Part shown: positions 1 to 7,685 of the stretch, piece after piece
How positions within the stretch are numbered: position 1 is the first letter of the stretch
Layout of the letters: every line of letters begins with the position of its first letter
Assembly (NCBI GenBank): GCA_050739575.1
Contig: JBOIBN010000038.1
Location: forward strand, 1 to 23,074
Length of the DNA: 23,074 nt
Source: JBOIBN01 sp050739575
GTDB lineage: Bacteria > Pseudomonadota > Gammaproteobacteria > JAKDMP01
Direction of reading: 5' to 3'
Program-made: the position numbers and the translations under genes
Notes under the pieces: generated by a model
What the model saw: only the letters and a program-made list of their open reading frames with translations
Told to the model about the DNA's origin: nothing
Database searches by the model: none

Positions 1-640
1 ATGCCGCGATGCCGAATGTGGCACCGGCGGCGAGATCAATCGCCACGTGCTGGCGGGTGGCCAGTGTGGAGTAAAGAATGCCCAGGCACCAGCATCCATT
101 AAGCATACGCACGAGTGCTGGCGCCCCAATCCGTCGCAGCTGCCGCTCGAGCCAGAGGCCGGAGAAGACGGCAAACGCCGCGTGCAACGAAGGACAGGCG
201 TTGCGGATTTGGTCCACTGTCTTCAGAAAAGAAAAGGAGGGATAGAGCGCCCAGTCGATGTCGGGCTTGGGCGTCGCCGTGGGCCAGAAGAAAAAAACCA
301 GCATGGCAGCCAGGCTCAATCCGGCGGCCGCCCAGCCGTAGGAGATGATCCGGCGCCGGTCCTCCTGGAGCAAAAGCGGGAGCGTCGCATAGACCCACAG
401 CGAGGCATAAAGCACGAGCGACCAGGGTTCAAAACCGATCCATCGGTCGAGGAACGTGACCGGTATCACAGTCACCGGGAACATCGGGTGGTTGAGCAGC
501 CAGAAATAGGCGATGAAGAAGAGCGTCAGGAATACGGTGGTGCCGATGACCTTGAGCGGCAAATCGGTTTTTGCCGTCCGCAGCAACCGGCGCGTCCATT
601 TTTCATGGACCTCGTCATTCTTGATCACGCGGTCGGGCAC
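1..640 (-). CDS. PAP2-family membrane phosphatase (3' part cut by window start)
   Basis: Seen by translating the reverse strand: an open frame of 213 codons runs off the window start, so the C-terminus is missing. It has several hydrophobic segments (about residues 31-50, 73-92, 99-120, 180-195). The PAP2 signature is clear: PSLHAAFAVF at 150-159, then S191...H198...D202 in STLATRQHVAIDLAAG. This matches the PAP2_3 / inositolphosphotransferase-like branch, whose members remove or transfer phosphate groups on lipid-like substrates at the membrane. The substrate here is unknown. The start is uncertain: there is no ATG in frame near the front, so GTG at 640 is proposed. GTG at 628 and TTG at 664 are alternatives, and none has a good ribosome binding site. 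It is divergent from the next gene. Confidence 0.72.
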   Translation of the reverse strand, partial: MPDRVIKNDEVHEKWTRRLLRTAKTDLPLKVIGTTVFLTLFFIAYFWLLNHPMFPVTVIPVTFLDRWIGFEPWSLVLYASLWVYATLPLLLQEDRRRIISYGWAAAGLSLAAMLVFFFWPTATPKPDIDWALYPSFSFLKTVDQIRNACPSLHAAFAVFSGLWLERQLRRIGAPALVRMLNGCWCLGILYSTLATRQHVAIDLAAGATFGIAA

Positions 641-810
641 CGGATTTGAAGCGGCAGGAGACAAAAATACACTATGCCGGCCTGAGGGCGCGGAATTGTT
701 TTATGCCGGCCGTGGAAATCCGCTTTTGCATGTTGCATCGTCGAAGCCCTAAACTTCCCATTCTAGGCAGGAGCGATTCGGTCCTGTGCCTCGCATGAGG
801 ATTGTGTCTG
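641..810. other. Intergenic region between two divergent PAP2 genes
   Basis: 170 bases with no credible gene. It should hold the promoters of both divergent phosphatase genes. A ten-base direct repeat, TATGCCGGCC, occurs at 673-682 and again at 702-711, which could be chance or a small operator. No terminator or RNA gene is seen. Confidence 0.5.
726..755 (+). promoter_or_regulatory. Candidate sigma70-type promoter for the exported PAP2 gene
   Basis: TTGCAT at 726-731 and TAAACT at 750-755 are separated by 18 bases, giving a plausible -35/-10 pair about 55 bases before the ATG at 811. The match is partial and was found by eye. Confidence 0.25.
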
Positions 811-1464
811 ATGATCCGTGGTTTTCTTATCCCGCATCTCGCAAGGACCGTGCTTCTGGCGGGGCTGTGCCTGCTGGCCGTGGCTGCACCCGAAGTCGCC
901 AAGGCTGGCAGCGGCCCGCTCGGCATCGACCATCGGATCAACTATGACGACAGCGGCATCTGGGGCAAGGCGCATCAGAACCAGGTGCTTGCCGCAACCG
1001 CGCTTTTCGCCGTGGGCGGCGCGCTGTGGGAGGGCAACGACAGCCGCTTCGGGCACACGCTGTGGCAATCGGGCGATGCGTTGATGCTGTCGGCCGCGAG
1101 TGCGTTCGTGCTCGAAAATGTATTCCAGCGTGAACGCCCGCGCGACACGTCCGATCCCGACCGCTGGTTCCAGGGCTTCGGCAACACCAGCTTTCCGAGC
1201 GGGCACGTCACGCTTACCGCTGCTGCCATCACGCCGATCGTATTCGAATACGGACGCGAGTATCCGTGGGTCTATGCGCTGGAAATCATTCCGCTCTACG
1301 AAGCCGTGGGGCGGGTCAAGACGCAAGAGCATTGGCAGAGCGACGTCCTCGCCGGCTGGGCGCTCGGCACCGCCCTCGGTTATTACGCCCATTCGCGCAA
1401 GGTCCCGATTCTCATCGAGGTTCTTCCGCACGGCTTCGCCCTCGGCTGGCATACGGATTTCTGA
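811..1464 (+). CDS. Exported PAP2-family phosphatase
   Basis: 217 residues. A signal peptide is likely (hydrophobic stretch about 13-27, AKA-G processing site near 32-33), so the protein probably acts in the periplasm or at the membrane. The PAP2 motifs follow in order: ENVFQRERP at 102-110, FPSGH at 128-132, and GRVKTQEHWQSD at 167-178 with the expected R168, H174 and D178. Oddly, the lysine that normally opens motif 1 (K-x6-R-P) is glutamate (E102). The frame is also open from a TTG at 802, but ATG 811 is preferred because AGGA at 798-801 sits nine bases upstream. The family hydrolyses phosphate esters such as phosphatidate or undecaprenyl pyrophosphate; the substrate here cannot be told. 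Confidence 0.85.
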   Translation: MIRGFLIPHLARTVLLAGLCLLAVAAPEVAKAGSGPLGIDHRINYDDSGIWGKAHQNQVLAATALFAVGGALWEGNDSRFGHTLWQSGDALMLSAASAFVLENVFQRERPRDTSDPDRWFQGFGNTSFPSGHVTLTAAAITPIVFEYGREYPWVYALEIIPLYEAVGRVKTQEHWQSDVLAGWALGTALGYYAHSRKVPILIEVLPHGFALGWHTDF

Positions 1465-1475
1465 TTTGCACACTT

Positions 1476-1496
1476 GCCGACGCTAATGGCGTCGGC
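1476..1496. terminator. Hairpin between convergent genes, possible bidirectional terminator
   Basis: GCCGACGC at 1476-1483 pairs perfectly with GCGTCGGC at 1489-1496 around a five-base loop. It lies 12 bases after the PAP2 stop and overlaps the stop codon of the convergent AI-2E transporter gene. Neither side has a T-run, so a classical rho-independent terminator is uncertain. Confidence 0.4.
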
Positions 1497-2571
1497 GATG
1501 CCATAATCTGAATATCCAGCCGTCCTGTGGCGTGCGCGGCGCGGGACCAAGCATCAGCGCGATCCAGCGGGTTTCGGGATAGGACTCGAACCCGATCTTG
1601 AAGATCATGGTGAGCGGCACCGAAAGCAGCATGCCCACGGGCCCGAGCACCCAGCCCCAGATGATGAGTGAGGCCCACACGACGAGCGTCGAGAGACCGA
1701 GGCGCTGTCCCATGAGCTTCGGTTCGATGAAGCTGCCGAAGGCCGTGGTGATCACCACGTAGATGACGATCGTCACCAGGAACAGCGGCAAACCACCCTG
1801 AAGATAGGCGAGTATCACCGCGGGAATGGCGGATATGAATGCGCCGATGGCGGGCACGAAGTTGAACAGGAAGGCGAGCAGGCCCCAGAGCAGGGCGTAA
1901 TGAACCCCGACTGCCCACAACGCGAGCGAAGTTACGACGCCTGTGCCGATGCTGGTGAGAGTCTTCATGCCGACGTAGCGCTGCACGCTGACGATGAACG
2001 AGCGGAACACAGCGAGCGAACCGTGCCGCGGATCCTCCTTCGGCAAGGATGCAAGCTTGCGCGGAACGATGCTCGCCTCGAAGAGCAGGAAGAGCACCGT
2101 GATGATGATCAGGGCGCTGTTGCCGAGCAGCGCGCCGAAACTCTTGAAGAATGTGGCGACGAGGCCGAATGCCGAATCGGGATCGAGCGCCTTGCGAAAG
2201 GCCGCCACCGAGATGTCGAGACCGAAGCGGTGCCCCAACGTGGCGATGTCGTTCAGCAGCCCCTGGAATTGCTGCTGATATTGAGGCAGTTCGCCGATCA
2301 GGTTGGTGGTGGATTGTCCGATGATGACGCCGAAGCCGATGAGCGCCGCAATGATCACGACGAGGAGGATCAGCACCGCAAGCGGCGTAGGCACGCGGCG
2401 GCGTTCCATCCAGGTGAGCGGCGGCAGACAGATGATGGCGATCGAGAGTGCAAGCAGGAACGGCACGATGAGCACGGCGGCCGCGCGCATGCCCGCAATC
2501 ACCGCGACGACGGCCGCCGCGGCGACGAGGCCGCGCCAAGCGGCGACGCCGCGACCTTCTTCAGGATTCAT
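1483..2571 (-). CDS. AI-2E family transporter (PerM/TqsA-like membrane protein)
   Basis: 362 residues with the pattern of the AI-2E transporter family: paired N-terminal membrane segments (about 14-38 and 62-87), a soluble middle part rich in Q, F and charged residues (about 90-150), and a C-terminal membrane bundle. Family hallmarks are visible, including the LLFNFVPAIGAFISAIPAV-like stretch (seen here as FLFNFVPAIGAFISAIPAV) and SFIEPKLMGQRLGLSTLVV. Some relatives export autoinducer-2, others act as ion antiporters, so transport specificity is not inferred. ATG 2571 has GGAG ten bases upstream. The gene stands alone: it is downstream of the hut hairpins and convergent with the PAP2 gene. 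Confidence 0.9.
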   Translation of the reverse strand: MNPEEGRGVAAWRGLVAAAAVVAVIAGMRAAAVLIVPFLLALSIAIICLPPLTWMERRRVPTPLAVLILLVVIIAALIGFGVIIGQSTTNLIGELPQYQQQFQGLLNDIATLGHRFGLDISVAAFRKALDPDSAFGLVATFFKSFGALLGNSALIIITVLFLLFEASIVPRKLASLPKEDPRHGSLAVFRSFIVSVQRYVGMKTLTSIGTGVVTSLALWAVGVHYALLWGLLAFLFNFVPAIGAFISAIPAVILAYLQGGLPLFLVTIVIYVVITTAFGSFIEPKLMGQRLGLSTLVVWASLIIWGWVLGPVGMLLSVPLTMIFKIGFESYPETRWIALMLGPAPRTPQDGWIFRLWHRRRH

Positions 2572-2648
2572 GATCGACCGGCTCCACGCTTCAGGCGGGT
2601 GCGATGGTACACGAGCGGCGACGGCGGCGCGGCGAAATCAATATTCTT

Positions 2649-2677
2649 CGCTGGCGGGGTTTCATTCCGCGCCAGCG
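2649..2677 (-). terminator. Inverted repeat, second hairpin after hutH
   Basis: CGCTGGCG at 2649-2656 pairs with CGCCAGCG at 2670-2677, an eight base-pair perfect stem with a 13-base loop. It directly follows the stronger hairpin at 2679-2711 when read from hutH. There is no T-run. It could be part of a double-hairpin terminator or a protein-binding palindrome. Confidence 0.35.
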
Positions 2678-2678
2678 A

Positions 2679-2711
2679 CCAAAGGGGGGAGCTAACGCCT
2701 CTCCCCTTTGG
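2679..2711 (-). terminator. Strong hairpin downstream of hutH, probable transcription stop
   Basis: Bases 2679-2691 (CCAAAGGGGGGAG) pair with 2699-2711 to make a 13 base-pair stem with one G-U pair and a seven-base loop. It lies 47 bases beyond the hutH stop codon. No clear U-run follows on the - strand, so it may be a weak or RNA-stabilising 3' end rather than a classical terminator. Confidence 0.5.
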
Positions 2712-2758
2712 AAACCCCATCGCCAGGGTTCCCGCTGCAAGCCACGGGGAATGAAGAT

Positions 2759-4285
2759 TTACGCCCACGGCGCTTGCCAGGCGGCGTCGGGCAGGCATTC
2801 GGCGATGCGGCCTTCGGCAACGAGCGCGGCGAGTGCTGCGATGTCTCGGTCGTGCCGCCGATCACCGCGGCGCTCCAGTGCGACGCCGCGGACCAGCTCG
2901 TACACCGGCTGCAATTCAGGCGTGGTCGAAAGCGGGCGCTGGAGATCGAGCGCGGTCGCGGCGGCCGCCAGTTCGATCGCGAGGATCGCCGCGAGATTGT
3001 TCGCGATGCGAAGCAGCTTGAGTCCGGCCCACGGCGCCATGCTCACGTGATCTTCCTGCCCGGCCGAGGTCGAGATGCTGTCCACACTCGCCGGATGCGC
3101 GAGCGTCTTGTTTTCCGAGGCGATCGCGGCGGCGCTCACATGCGCCAGCATGAAACCCGATTCCAGCCCCGGCTGCGCAGCAAGAAAGAGCGGCAGCGCC
3201 GGATTGATGCGGCGCATGAAGGTATCCACGCGCCGTTCGGCGAGACCGCCGACATCTGTTAACGCTATGGCCATGAAGTCGGCGACGAGGCCCACGGGGG
3301 CGGCGTGGAAGTTGCCGCCCGAGATCACCGCGTCGTCGAAAACCAGAGGGTTATCGGTCGCCGCATTGGCCTCGCGCCCGAGCACGGCCGCGCCGTGGGC
3401 GAGTGCATCCCAGGCCGCGCCCAGCACCTGCGGTTGGCAACGGCTCGAATAGGGATCCTGCACGCGGTTGCAGTCGCGATGTGAGCGCCAGATCGCGCTT
3501 TCGCTGAGCAACGCGCGGAACGCGGCGGCGATCCGGCTCTGTCCGCGCTGACCGCGAGCGGCATGGATGCGTTCGTCGAAGGGCGCGTAGGAGCCGGCGA
3601 GCCCCTCCACCGACAGCGCACCGGCGACGACGGCGGTGCGCAGCAGATTGTCGCTGCGCAGCAGGCCTTCGAGAGCCAGCGCGGCGGAAACCTGGGTGCC
3701 ATTAAGAAGCGCGAGTCCTTCCTTGGGCGCGAGCACCAGCGGCTCGACGCCGGCCGCGCGCATGACGTCGGCACCGGCGAGCGGCTTGCCGGCGAGAGTC
3801 GCTTCGCCCTCGCCGATCAGAGCCAGCGCGAGATGCGCAAGCGGGGCGAGATCGCCGGAGGCGCCGACCGAACCACGCTCCGGAATTACCGGCGTGACAC
3901 CGGCGTTGAGGAGTGCAATCAGCGCCTCGACCAGCGCCGGGCGCACGCCCGAAGCGCCGCCGGCGAGGCTGTTGGCCTTGAGCAGCAGCACTTGGCGCAT
4001 GATCGGCGCGGGAAGCGGCTTGCCGAAGCCGGCGGCGTGACTGCGGACCAGATTGTATTGCAGCGTCTCGAGGTCTTCCGCGGCGATGCGTTCGCTCGCG
4101 AGCGCGCCGAAGCCGGTGTTGATGCCGTAGACGGCATTGCCGCCGGCGAGTACCCGCGCGACCGCCGTGGCCGAGGCTTCCATGGCGCGCCGGGCCGCGG
4201 GCGCCAGCGTCACCGGCTCCGGGGATTTGCGGTCGCGCGCGAGGGTGGCGATATTTAGTGAACGGCCATCGAGTTCAAGCGTCAT
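2759..4285 (-). CDS. hutH: Histidine ammonia-lyase
   Basis: 508 residues, the normal family length. HutH removes ammonia from L-histidine to give trans-urocanate, the first step of histidine breakdown, in the cytoplasm. The ASG triad that cyclises into the MIO electrophilic cofactor is at 142-144 within GSVGASGDLAPL, and the active-site tyrosine is Y53 in YGINTGFG. Other family stretches are present, such as QDPYSSRCQPQVLG and NPLVFDD. ATG 4285 is chosen because GGAGGG lies seven bases upstream and the protein then begins MTLELDG, as the family does; the frame stays open to 4468 but that part lies inside hutI. The start overlaps the hutI stop by 11 bases, so hutI-hutH are one transcript. Confidence 0.97.
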   Translation of the reverse strand: MTLELDGRSLNIATLARDRKSPEPVTLAPAARRAMEASATAVARVLAGGNAVYGINTGFGALASERIAAEDLETLQYNLVRSHAAGFGKPLPAPIMRQVLLLKANSLAGGASGVRPALVEALIALLNAGVTPVIPERGSVGASGDLAPLAHLALALIGEGEATLAGKPLAGADVMRAAGVEPLVLAPKEGLALLNGTQVSAALALEGLLRSDNLLRTAVVAGALSVEGLAGSYAPFDERIHAARGQRGQSRIAAAFRALLSESAIWRSHRDCNRVQDPYSSRCQPQVLGAAWDALAHGAAVLGREANAATDNPLVFDDAVISGGNFHAAPVGLVADFMAIALTDVGGLAERRVDTFMRRINPALPLFLAAQPGLESGFMLAHVSAAAIASENKTLAHPASVDSISTSAGQEDHVSMAPWAGLKLLRIANNLAAILAIELAAAATALDLQRPLSTTPELQPVYELVRGVALERRGDRRHDRDIAALAALVAEGRIAECLPDAAWQAPWA

Positions 4286-5474
4286 GGCGTTTCCCTCCGA
4301 TATAGATGGCGCGCGGCGCGATGCCGCCGAGCTGGCAGGCGAGAAACGCCGGCGCCGGGATGTCCCAGAGCGCGAAATCGGCACGGGCGCCGACCGCGAG
4401 CGTCCCGACTTCGCCGCTCCGCCCGAGTGCGGCGGCCGCGTGACAGGTGAGGCCGAGCAGCGCCTCATCCGGAGTCAGGCGGAACAGCGTACAGGCCAGA
4501 TGCAGGGCCGCGAGCGGGCTTGCAATTGGCGAGGTGCCGGGATTGAGATCGGTCGCAATCGCGATCGGCACGCCGGCCGCACGCAGTGCCTCGACCGGTG
4601 GCGCCTGGCGCTCGCGCAGGAAATAGAAGGCGCCGGGGAGCAGCACCGCAACGGCACCGGCCGCGGCGAGCGCCTCGACGTCGTCGGCCTGCGCATACTC
4701 GAGATGATCGCAGGAGCGCACGCCGAAGTCGGCCGCGGCGCGAGTCGCGCCGAGGTTGCGCAACTGGTCGGTGTGCGCGCGGCAGGCGAGACCGAGTTCG
4801 CGGGCGCGCTCGAATACCGCGAGCATTTCTTCCACCGTGAAGGCGATGTGCTCGCAGAAGACGTCCACGCAGTCGGCAAGTTTTTCTTCTGCGACCGCGG
4901 GTAGCGTCTCCTCGATCACCATACGCAAATATTTTTCGCGCGAGGTGTCCGCCGGCAGGGCGTGCAGCGCGAGGAAGGTCGGCACGATGCGCACGCGGCT
5001 CGCTTCGCCGAGGCGGCGGATTGCCCGCAGTAGCTTGAGTTCCTGTGCGGGCGCAAGACCATAGCCGCTCTTCACCTCCACCGTCGTCGCGCCCTCATGG
5101 GCGAGCGCGGCGAGCCGGGGCAGGCTTTGGGCGACGAGTTTGTCTTCGCTCGCGGCGGTGACGTCGGCGACGGTTTTCCGGATGCCGCCGCCGCGCGCGG
5201 CGATTTTCGCATAGCTTGCGCCGGCGAGCCGCGCCGCATGTTCTTCCAGACGGTCGCCGGCATAGCACAAATGGGTGTGGCAATCCACGAAGCCGGGTAG
5301 CACAATGGCGCCCCGCGCATCGAGCCGCTCACGCACGGGAGCGTCGTCGGCGACGCCGAGCGCGGCGATCCGCCCGTCGCGCACCGTGAAACTCTTCGCC
5401 TCCGCCGGTTCGGCGTTACCGGCGCAGGGATCGCAGGGATAAAGACGCGCGTTGTGAACAAGGAGATCGTACAC
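4275..5474 (-). CDS. hutI: Imidazolonepropionase
   Basis: 399 residues from the proposed GTG start. HutI opens the ring of 4-imidazolone-5-propionate to N-formimidoyl-L-glutamate, step three of histidine degradation. It is an amidohydrolase-fold metalloenzyme. Visible motifs are DCHTHLCYAGDR (metal histidines at about 66 and 68), EVKSGYGL, FCEHIAFT, HTDQLRNLG, DHLEYA and TDLNPGTSP. The frame is open to an ATG at 5543, but that start would overlap the divergent hutF start and add 23 residues unlike the family N-terminus. GTG 5474 gives the expected beginning, VYDLLVHNARL. It has only a weak GGAT upstream, so the start is uncertain. First gene of the hutI-hutH pair. Confidence 0.95.
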   Translation of the reverse strand: MYDLLVHNARLYPCDPCAGNAEPAEAKSFTVRDGRIAALGVADDAPVRERLDARGAIVLPGFVDCHTHLCYAGDRLEEHAARLAGASYAKIAARGGGIRKTVADVTAASEDKLVAQSLPRLAALAHEGATTVEVKSGYGLAPAQELKLLRAIRRLGEASRVRIVPTFLALHALPADTSREKYLRMVIEETLPAVAEEKLADCVDVFCEHIAFTVEEMLAVFERARELGLACRAHTDQLRNLGATRAAADFGVRSCDHLEYAQADDVEALAAAGAVAVLLPGAFYFLRERQAPPVEALRAAGVPIAIATDLNPGTSPIASPLAALHLACTLFRLTPDEALLGLTCHAAAALGRSGEVGTLAVGARADFALWDIPAPAFLACQLGGIAPRAIYIGGKRHDA

Positions 5475-5541
5475 GCCGATCCAGGGGAATGAGACAATCG
5501 CATCAGCATAGCAAGCGCCTGCATCGACAAGGAATTCCGCC
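5475..5541. promoter_or_regulatory. Divergent hutI/hutF control region
   Basis: If hutI starts at GTG 5474, 67 bases separate it from hutF at 5542. Both hut transcripts would have to start in or near this gap, so it is the natural place for a HutC-type operator. I could not pick out a convincing -35/-10 pair or a HutC palindrome by eye. The hutF ribosome binding site AAGGA is at 5529-5533. Confidence 0.35.
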
Positions 5542-6882
5542 ATGGGCGACGAACGACGTTTGAGCTTTCGTTATCTCCTGACCCCTGACGGGCTCGTCCG
5601 CGACCGTGCGGTGGTAGTGGATGCCGCCGGTACGATCCTCGGCCTCGAAACCGCGGCCGGCCCTTGGGAGGGGACCTTTGCCCTGCCGGGAATGCCGAAT
5701 GCGCACAGTCACATATTCCAGCGTGCGCTCGCGGGCTACTGCGAAGCCCGCCGCGGCGAGGACTCGTTCTGGAGCTGGCGCGAGGCGATGTACCGGCTCG
5801 CCGCGAGTCTCGATGCCGAAAGTCTCTACGTCATCGCGCGATATGCGTACGGGGAAATGCTTGCCGCCGGCTTCACGTCGGTGGCCGAGTTTCATTATCT
5901 GCATCATCGCAAGGACGGAACGCGCGGCACGGAAATGGCCGAGGCCGTCGCTGCCGCTGCGCGCGACGCCGGCATCCGGCTGCGGCTCCTGCCGGTGCTT
6001 TATCAGCGTGGCGGCTTCGATCGTCCCGCCGAGCCCGCGCAACGGCGCTTCGTGCACGAGCGGCTGGAGGATTACCTCGCCCTGCTCGAAGCGCTGGCAC
6101 CGCTACATCCGGGGCTCGCCTTCCATTCCCTGCGGGCTGTGGCGCCATCGGTATTGTCGCCGGCGTTGGCCGCCGCGCGGCGGATTCTGGGCGCCGACAT
6201 CCCCGTCCATATCCACATTGCCGAGCAGCGGCGCGAGATCGCCGAGTGCCGCGCCGCCACCGGGCAGACGCCGATTGAACTCCTCTCGGCAACGATACCT
6301 CTGGATGCGCATTGGACCCTCGTTCACGCGACGCATGCGGAGCCCTCCGAACTCGCGGCAATCGCCGCGAGCGGGGCGACGGTTGCCCTCTGCCCGCTCA
6401 CCGAAGCCTATCTCGGCGACGGCATCTTTCCCGCCCGGGCGTTCCTGGATGCCGGCGGTGTTTTCGCCATCGGTTCCGATGCGAACGCCCGGCTCGATGC
6501 CGTGGAAGAACTGCGGCTGCTCGAATACGGCCAGCGTCTCGCCGAGGAGGCGCGCGCGCGCTTCGCCGATGCCGAAGGTCTGGGCGCAGCGCTCTGGGGA
6601 CGCGCGGCCGCGGGCGGCGGCGCCACGCTCGGTTTGCCCATCGGCGCGATCGCACCGGGCTGCAAGGCCGATTTCGTCGTGCTCGAACCGGGCGCGGATG
6701 CACTGCTCGGCCACGCGCCGGAAACCTGGCCGGATGCGCTGATCGTCGCCGGTGGGCGCGGCACGCTTGCCGCCGTGTACGTCGGCGGTGAACGCCGCGT
6801 GGAGCGCGGCGAATGGCCGGGACAGGCCGAATCTGCACGCCGCTATGATGAAACGGTGCGCACTCTTCTGGAACAAACATGA
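5542..6882 (+). CDS. hutF: Formimidoylglutamate deiminase
   Basis: 446 residues. HutF deiminates N-formimidoyl-L-glutamate to N-formyl-L-glutamate plus ammonia, the step that defines the five-enzyme (Pseudomonas-type) Hut pathway. It is an amidohydrolase-superfamily enzyme: metal ligands H55 and H57 in NAHSHIFQRAL, then HIHIAEQ around 223-229, the H262/H265 segment LVHATH, and D313 in GSDANARLDAVEELRLLEYG. ATG 5542 follows AAGGA by eight bases and gives the usual N-terminus. The stop overlaps the hutG start in an ATGA, so the two are translationally coupled. Divergent from hutI. Confidence 0.95.
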   Translation: MGDERRLSFRYLLTPDGLVRDRAVVVDAAGTILGLETAAGPWEGTFALPGMPNAHSHIFQRALAGYCEARRGEDSFWSWREAMYRLAASLDAESLYVIARYAYGEMLAAGFTSVAEFHYLHHRKDGTRGTEMAEAVAAAARDAGIRLRLLPVLYQRGGFDRPAEPAQRRFVHERLEDYLALLEALAPLHPGLAFHSLRAVAPSVLSPALAAARRILGADIPVHIHIAEQRREIAECRAATGQTPIELLSATIPLDAHWTLVHATHAEPSELAAIAASGATVALCPLTEAYLGDGIFPARAFLDAGGVFAIGSDANARLDAVEELRLLEYGQRLAEEARARFADAEGLGAALWGRAAAGGGATLGLPIGAIAPGCKADFVVLEPGADALLGHAPETWPDALIVAGGRGTLAAVYVGGERRVERGEWPGQAESARRYDETVRTLLEQT

Positions 6883-7685
6883 ATCCCTACACCGTTCACG
6901 ATCCGATCGGTGAGCCGTTGCCGCTGGTCGCGAGTATCCCGCATGCCGGAACCGCGTTGCCGCCGGGTTATGCCGAACGACTGGCCTCCGATGCGATGCG
7001 AGAGTTGCCGATGACCGACTGGCATCTCCCGGCGTTGTTCGACTTCCTGCCCGCACTCGGCGTGACGGTCATCGCCGCCGAAGTCAGTCGCTTCGTCATC
7101 GATCTCAATCGACCGCCCGACGGCGAGGCGCTTTATCCCGGACGCTATGAGACGGGGCTCGTGCCGCTCGCGGATTTCGACGGCGAACCGATCTTCGCCG
7201 ATCCGCCGGCGGTGGAAGAGATCGCGCAGGCACGCCGGGACGTGTACGAACCCTATCACTGCGCGCTCGACGACTTGCTCGCGCGATGCCGTCGGGACGG
7301 ACGTGCGATCCTGCTTGATCTTCACAGCGTTACGCCGAGTCCCAACCGGATCAGCGGGCCACTTGCAGCGGATATTTTCCTCGGCGACCGCGACGGCAAG
7401 AGTTGCGCCGGCTGGCTGGCGCGCAGCGTGGACGATGCCTACACGGCGGCCGGTTTTGCGGTGCGCCGCAACGATCCGTACAAGGGCGGCTGGATTACGG
7501 AGCGGAGCGGGCGCCTGGCAGGCGTGGAGGCGTTGCAGATCGAGATGAACTGGGCGGTTTATCTCGATCACGAGCGGCCGGCCGAGGGTCCCGGCACGTC
7601 GCGCTTTGCGGCCGCACGCAAGCGGCTGGAAGCGATATTCACGACGCTCGTGCCGACCGTATGCGCGCATCTAGGGCAAGAATAA
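6879..7685 (+). CDS. hutG: N-formylglutamate amidohydrolase (deformylase)
   Basis: 268 residues. HutG of the N-formylglutamate amidohydrolase family splits N-formyl-L-glutamate into glutamate and formate, the last step after HutF. Family signatures are SIPHAG (18-24 region, with H22), RFVIDLNRPPDG, LLDLHSVTPSP, RNDPYKGGWIT and LQIEMNWAVYLD, which supply the metal and substrate ligands. It is not the arginase-like HutG that belongs to the alternative branch, which fits its pairing with HutF. The ATG overlaps the hutF stop by four bases. Its last 47 bases overlap the 3' end of the convergent PAP2 gene. Confidence 0.95.
   Translation: MNPYTVHDPIGEPLPLVASIPHAGTALPPGYAERLASDAMRELPMTDWHLPALFDFLPALGVTVIAAEVSRFVIDLNRPPDGEALYPGRYETGLVPLADFDGEPIFADPPAVEEIAQARRDVYEPYHCALDDLLARCRRDGRAILLDLHSVTPSPNRISGPLAADIFLGDRDGKSCAGWLARSVDDAYTAAGFAVRRNDPYKGGWITERSGRLAGVEALQIEMNWAVYLDHERPAEGPGTSRFAAARKRLEAIFTTLVPTVCAHLGQE

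Larger units (their letters stand above)
2572..2758. other. Non-coding gap holding two adjacent hairpins
   Basis: 187 bases between the hutH stop and the transporter start. The only reading frame (- strand, beginning inside hutH) has low complexity, runs through both palindromes and resembles nothing, so it is not called. The stretch probably carries the end of the hut transcript and the transporter promoter. Confidence 0.5.

Noticed and set aside
1412..2539. Alternative - strand frame overlapping the AI-2E transporter
   Set aside because: Histidine/arginine-rich frame-shifted reading; the transporter frame has clear membrane segments and family motifs.
2568..2798. 76-codon - strand frame in the gap between hutH and the transporter
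   Set aside because: It starts inside hutH, crosses both palindromes and has no recognisable features or ribosome binding site.
6103..7056. - strand open frame of 317 codons opposite hutF and hutG
   Set aside because: Arginine- and glycine-rich shadow with no family resemblance; both + strand genes are secure.
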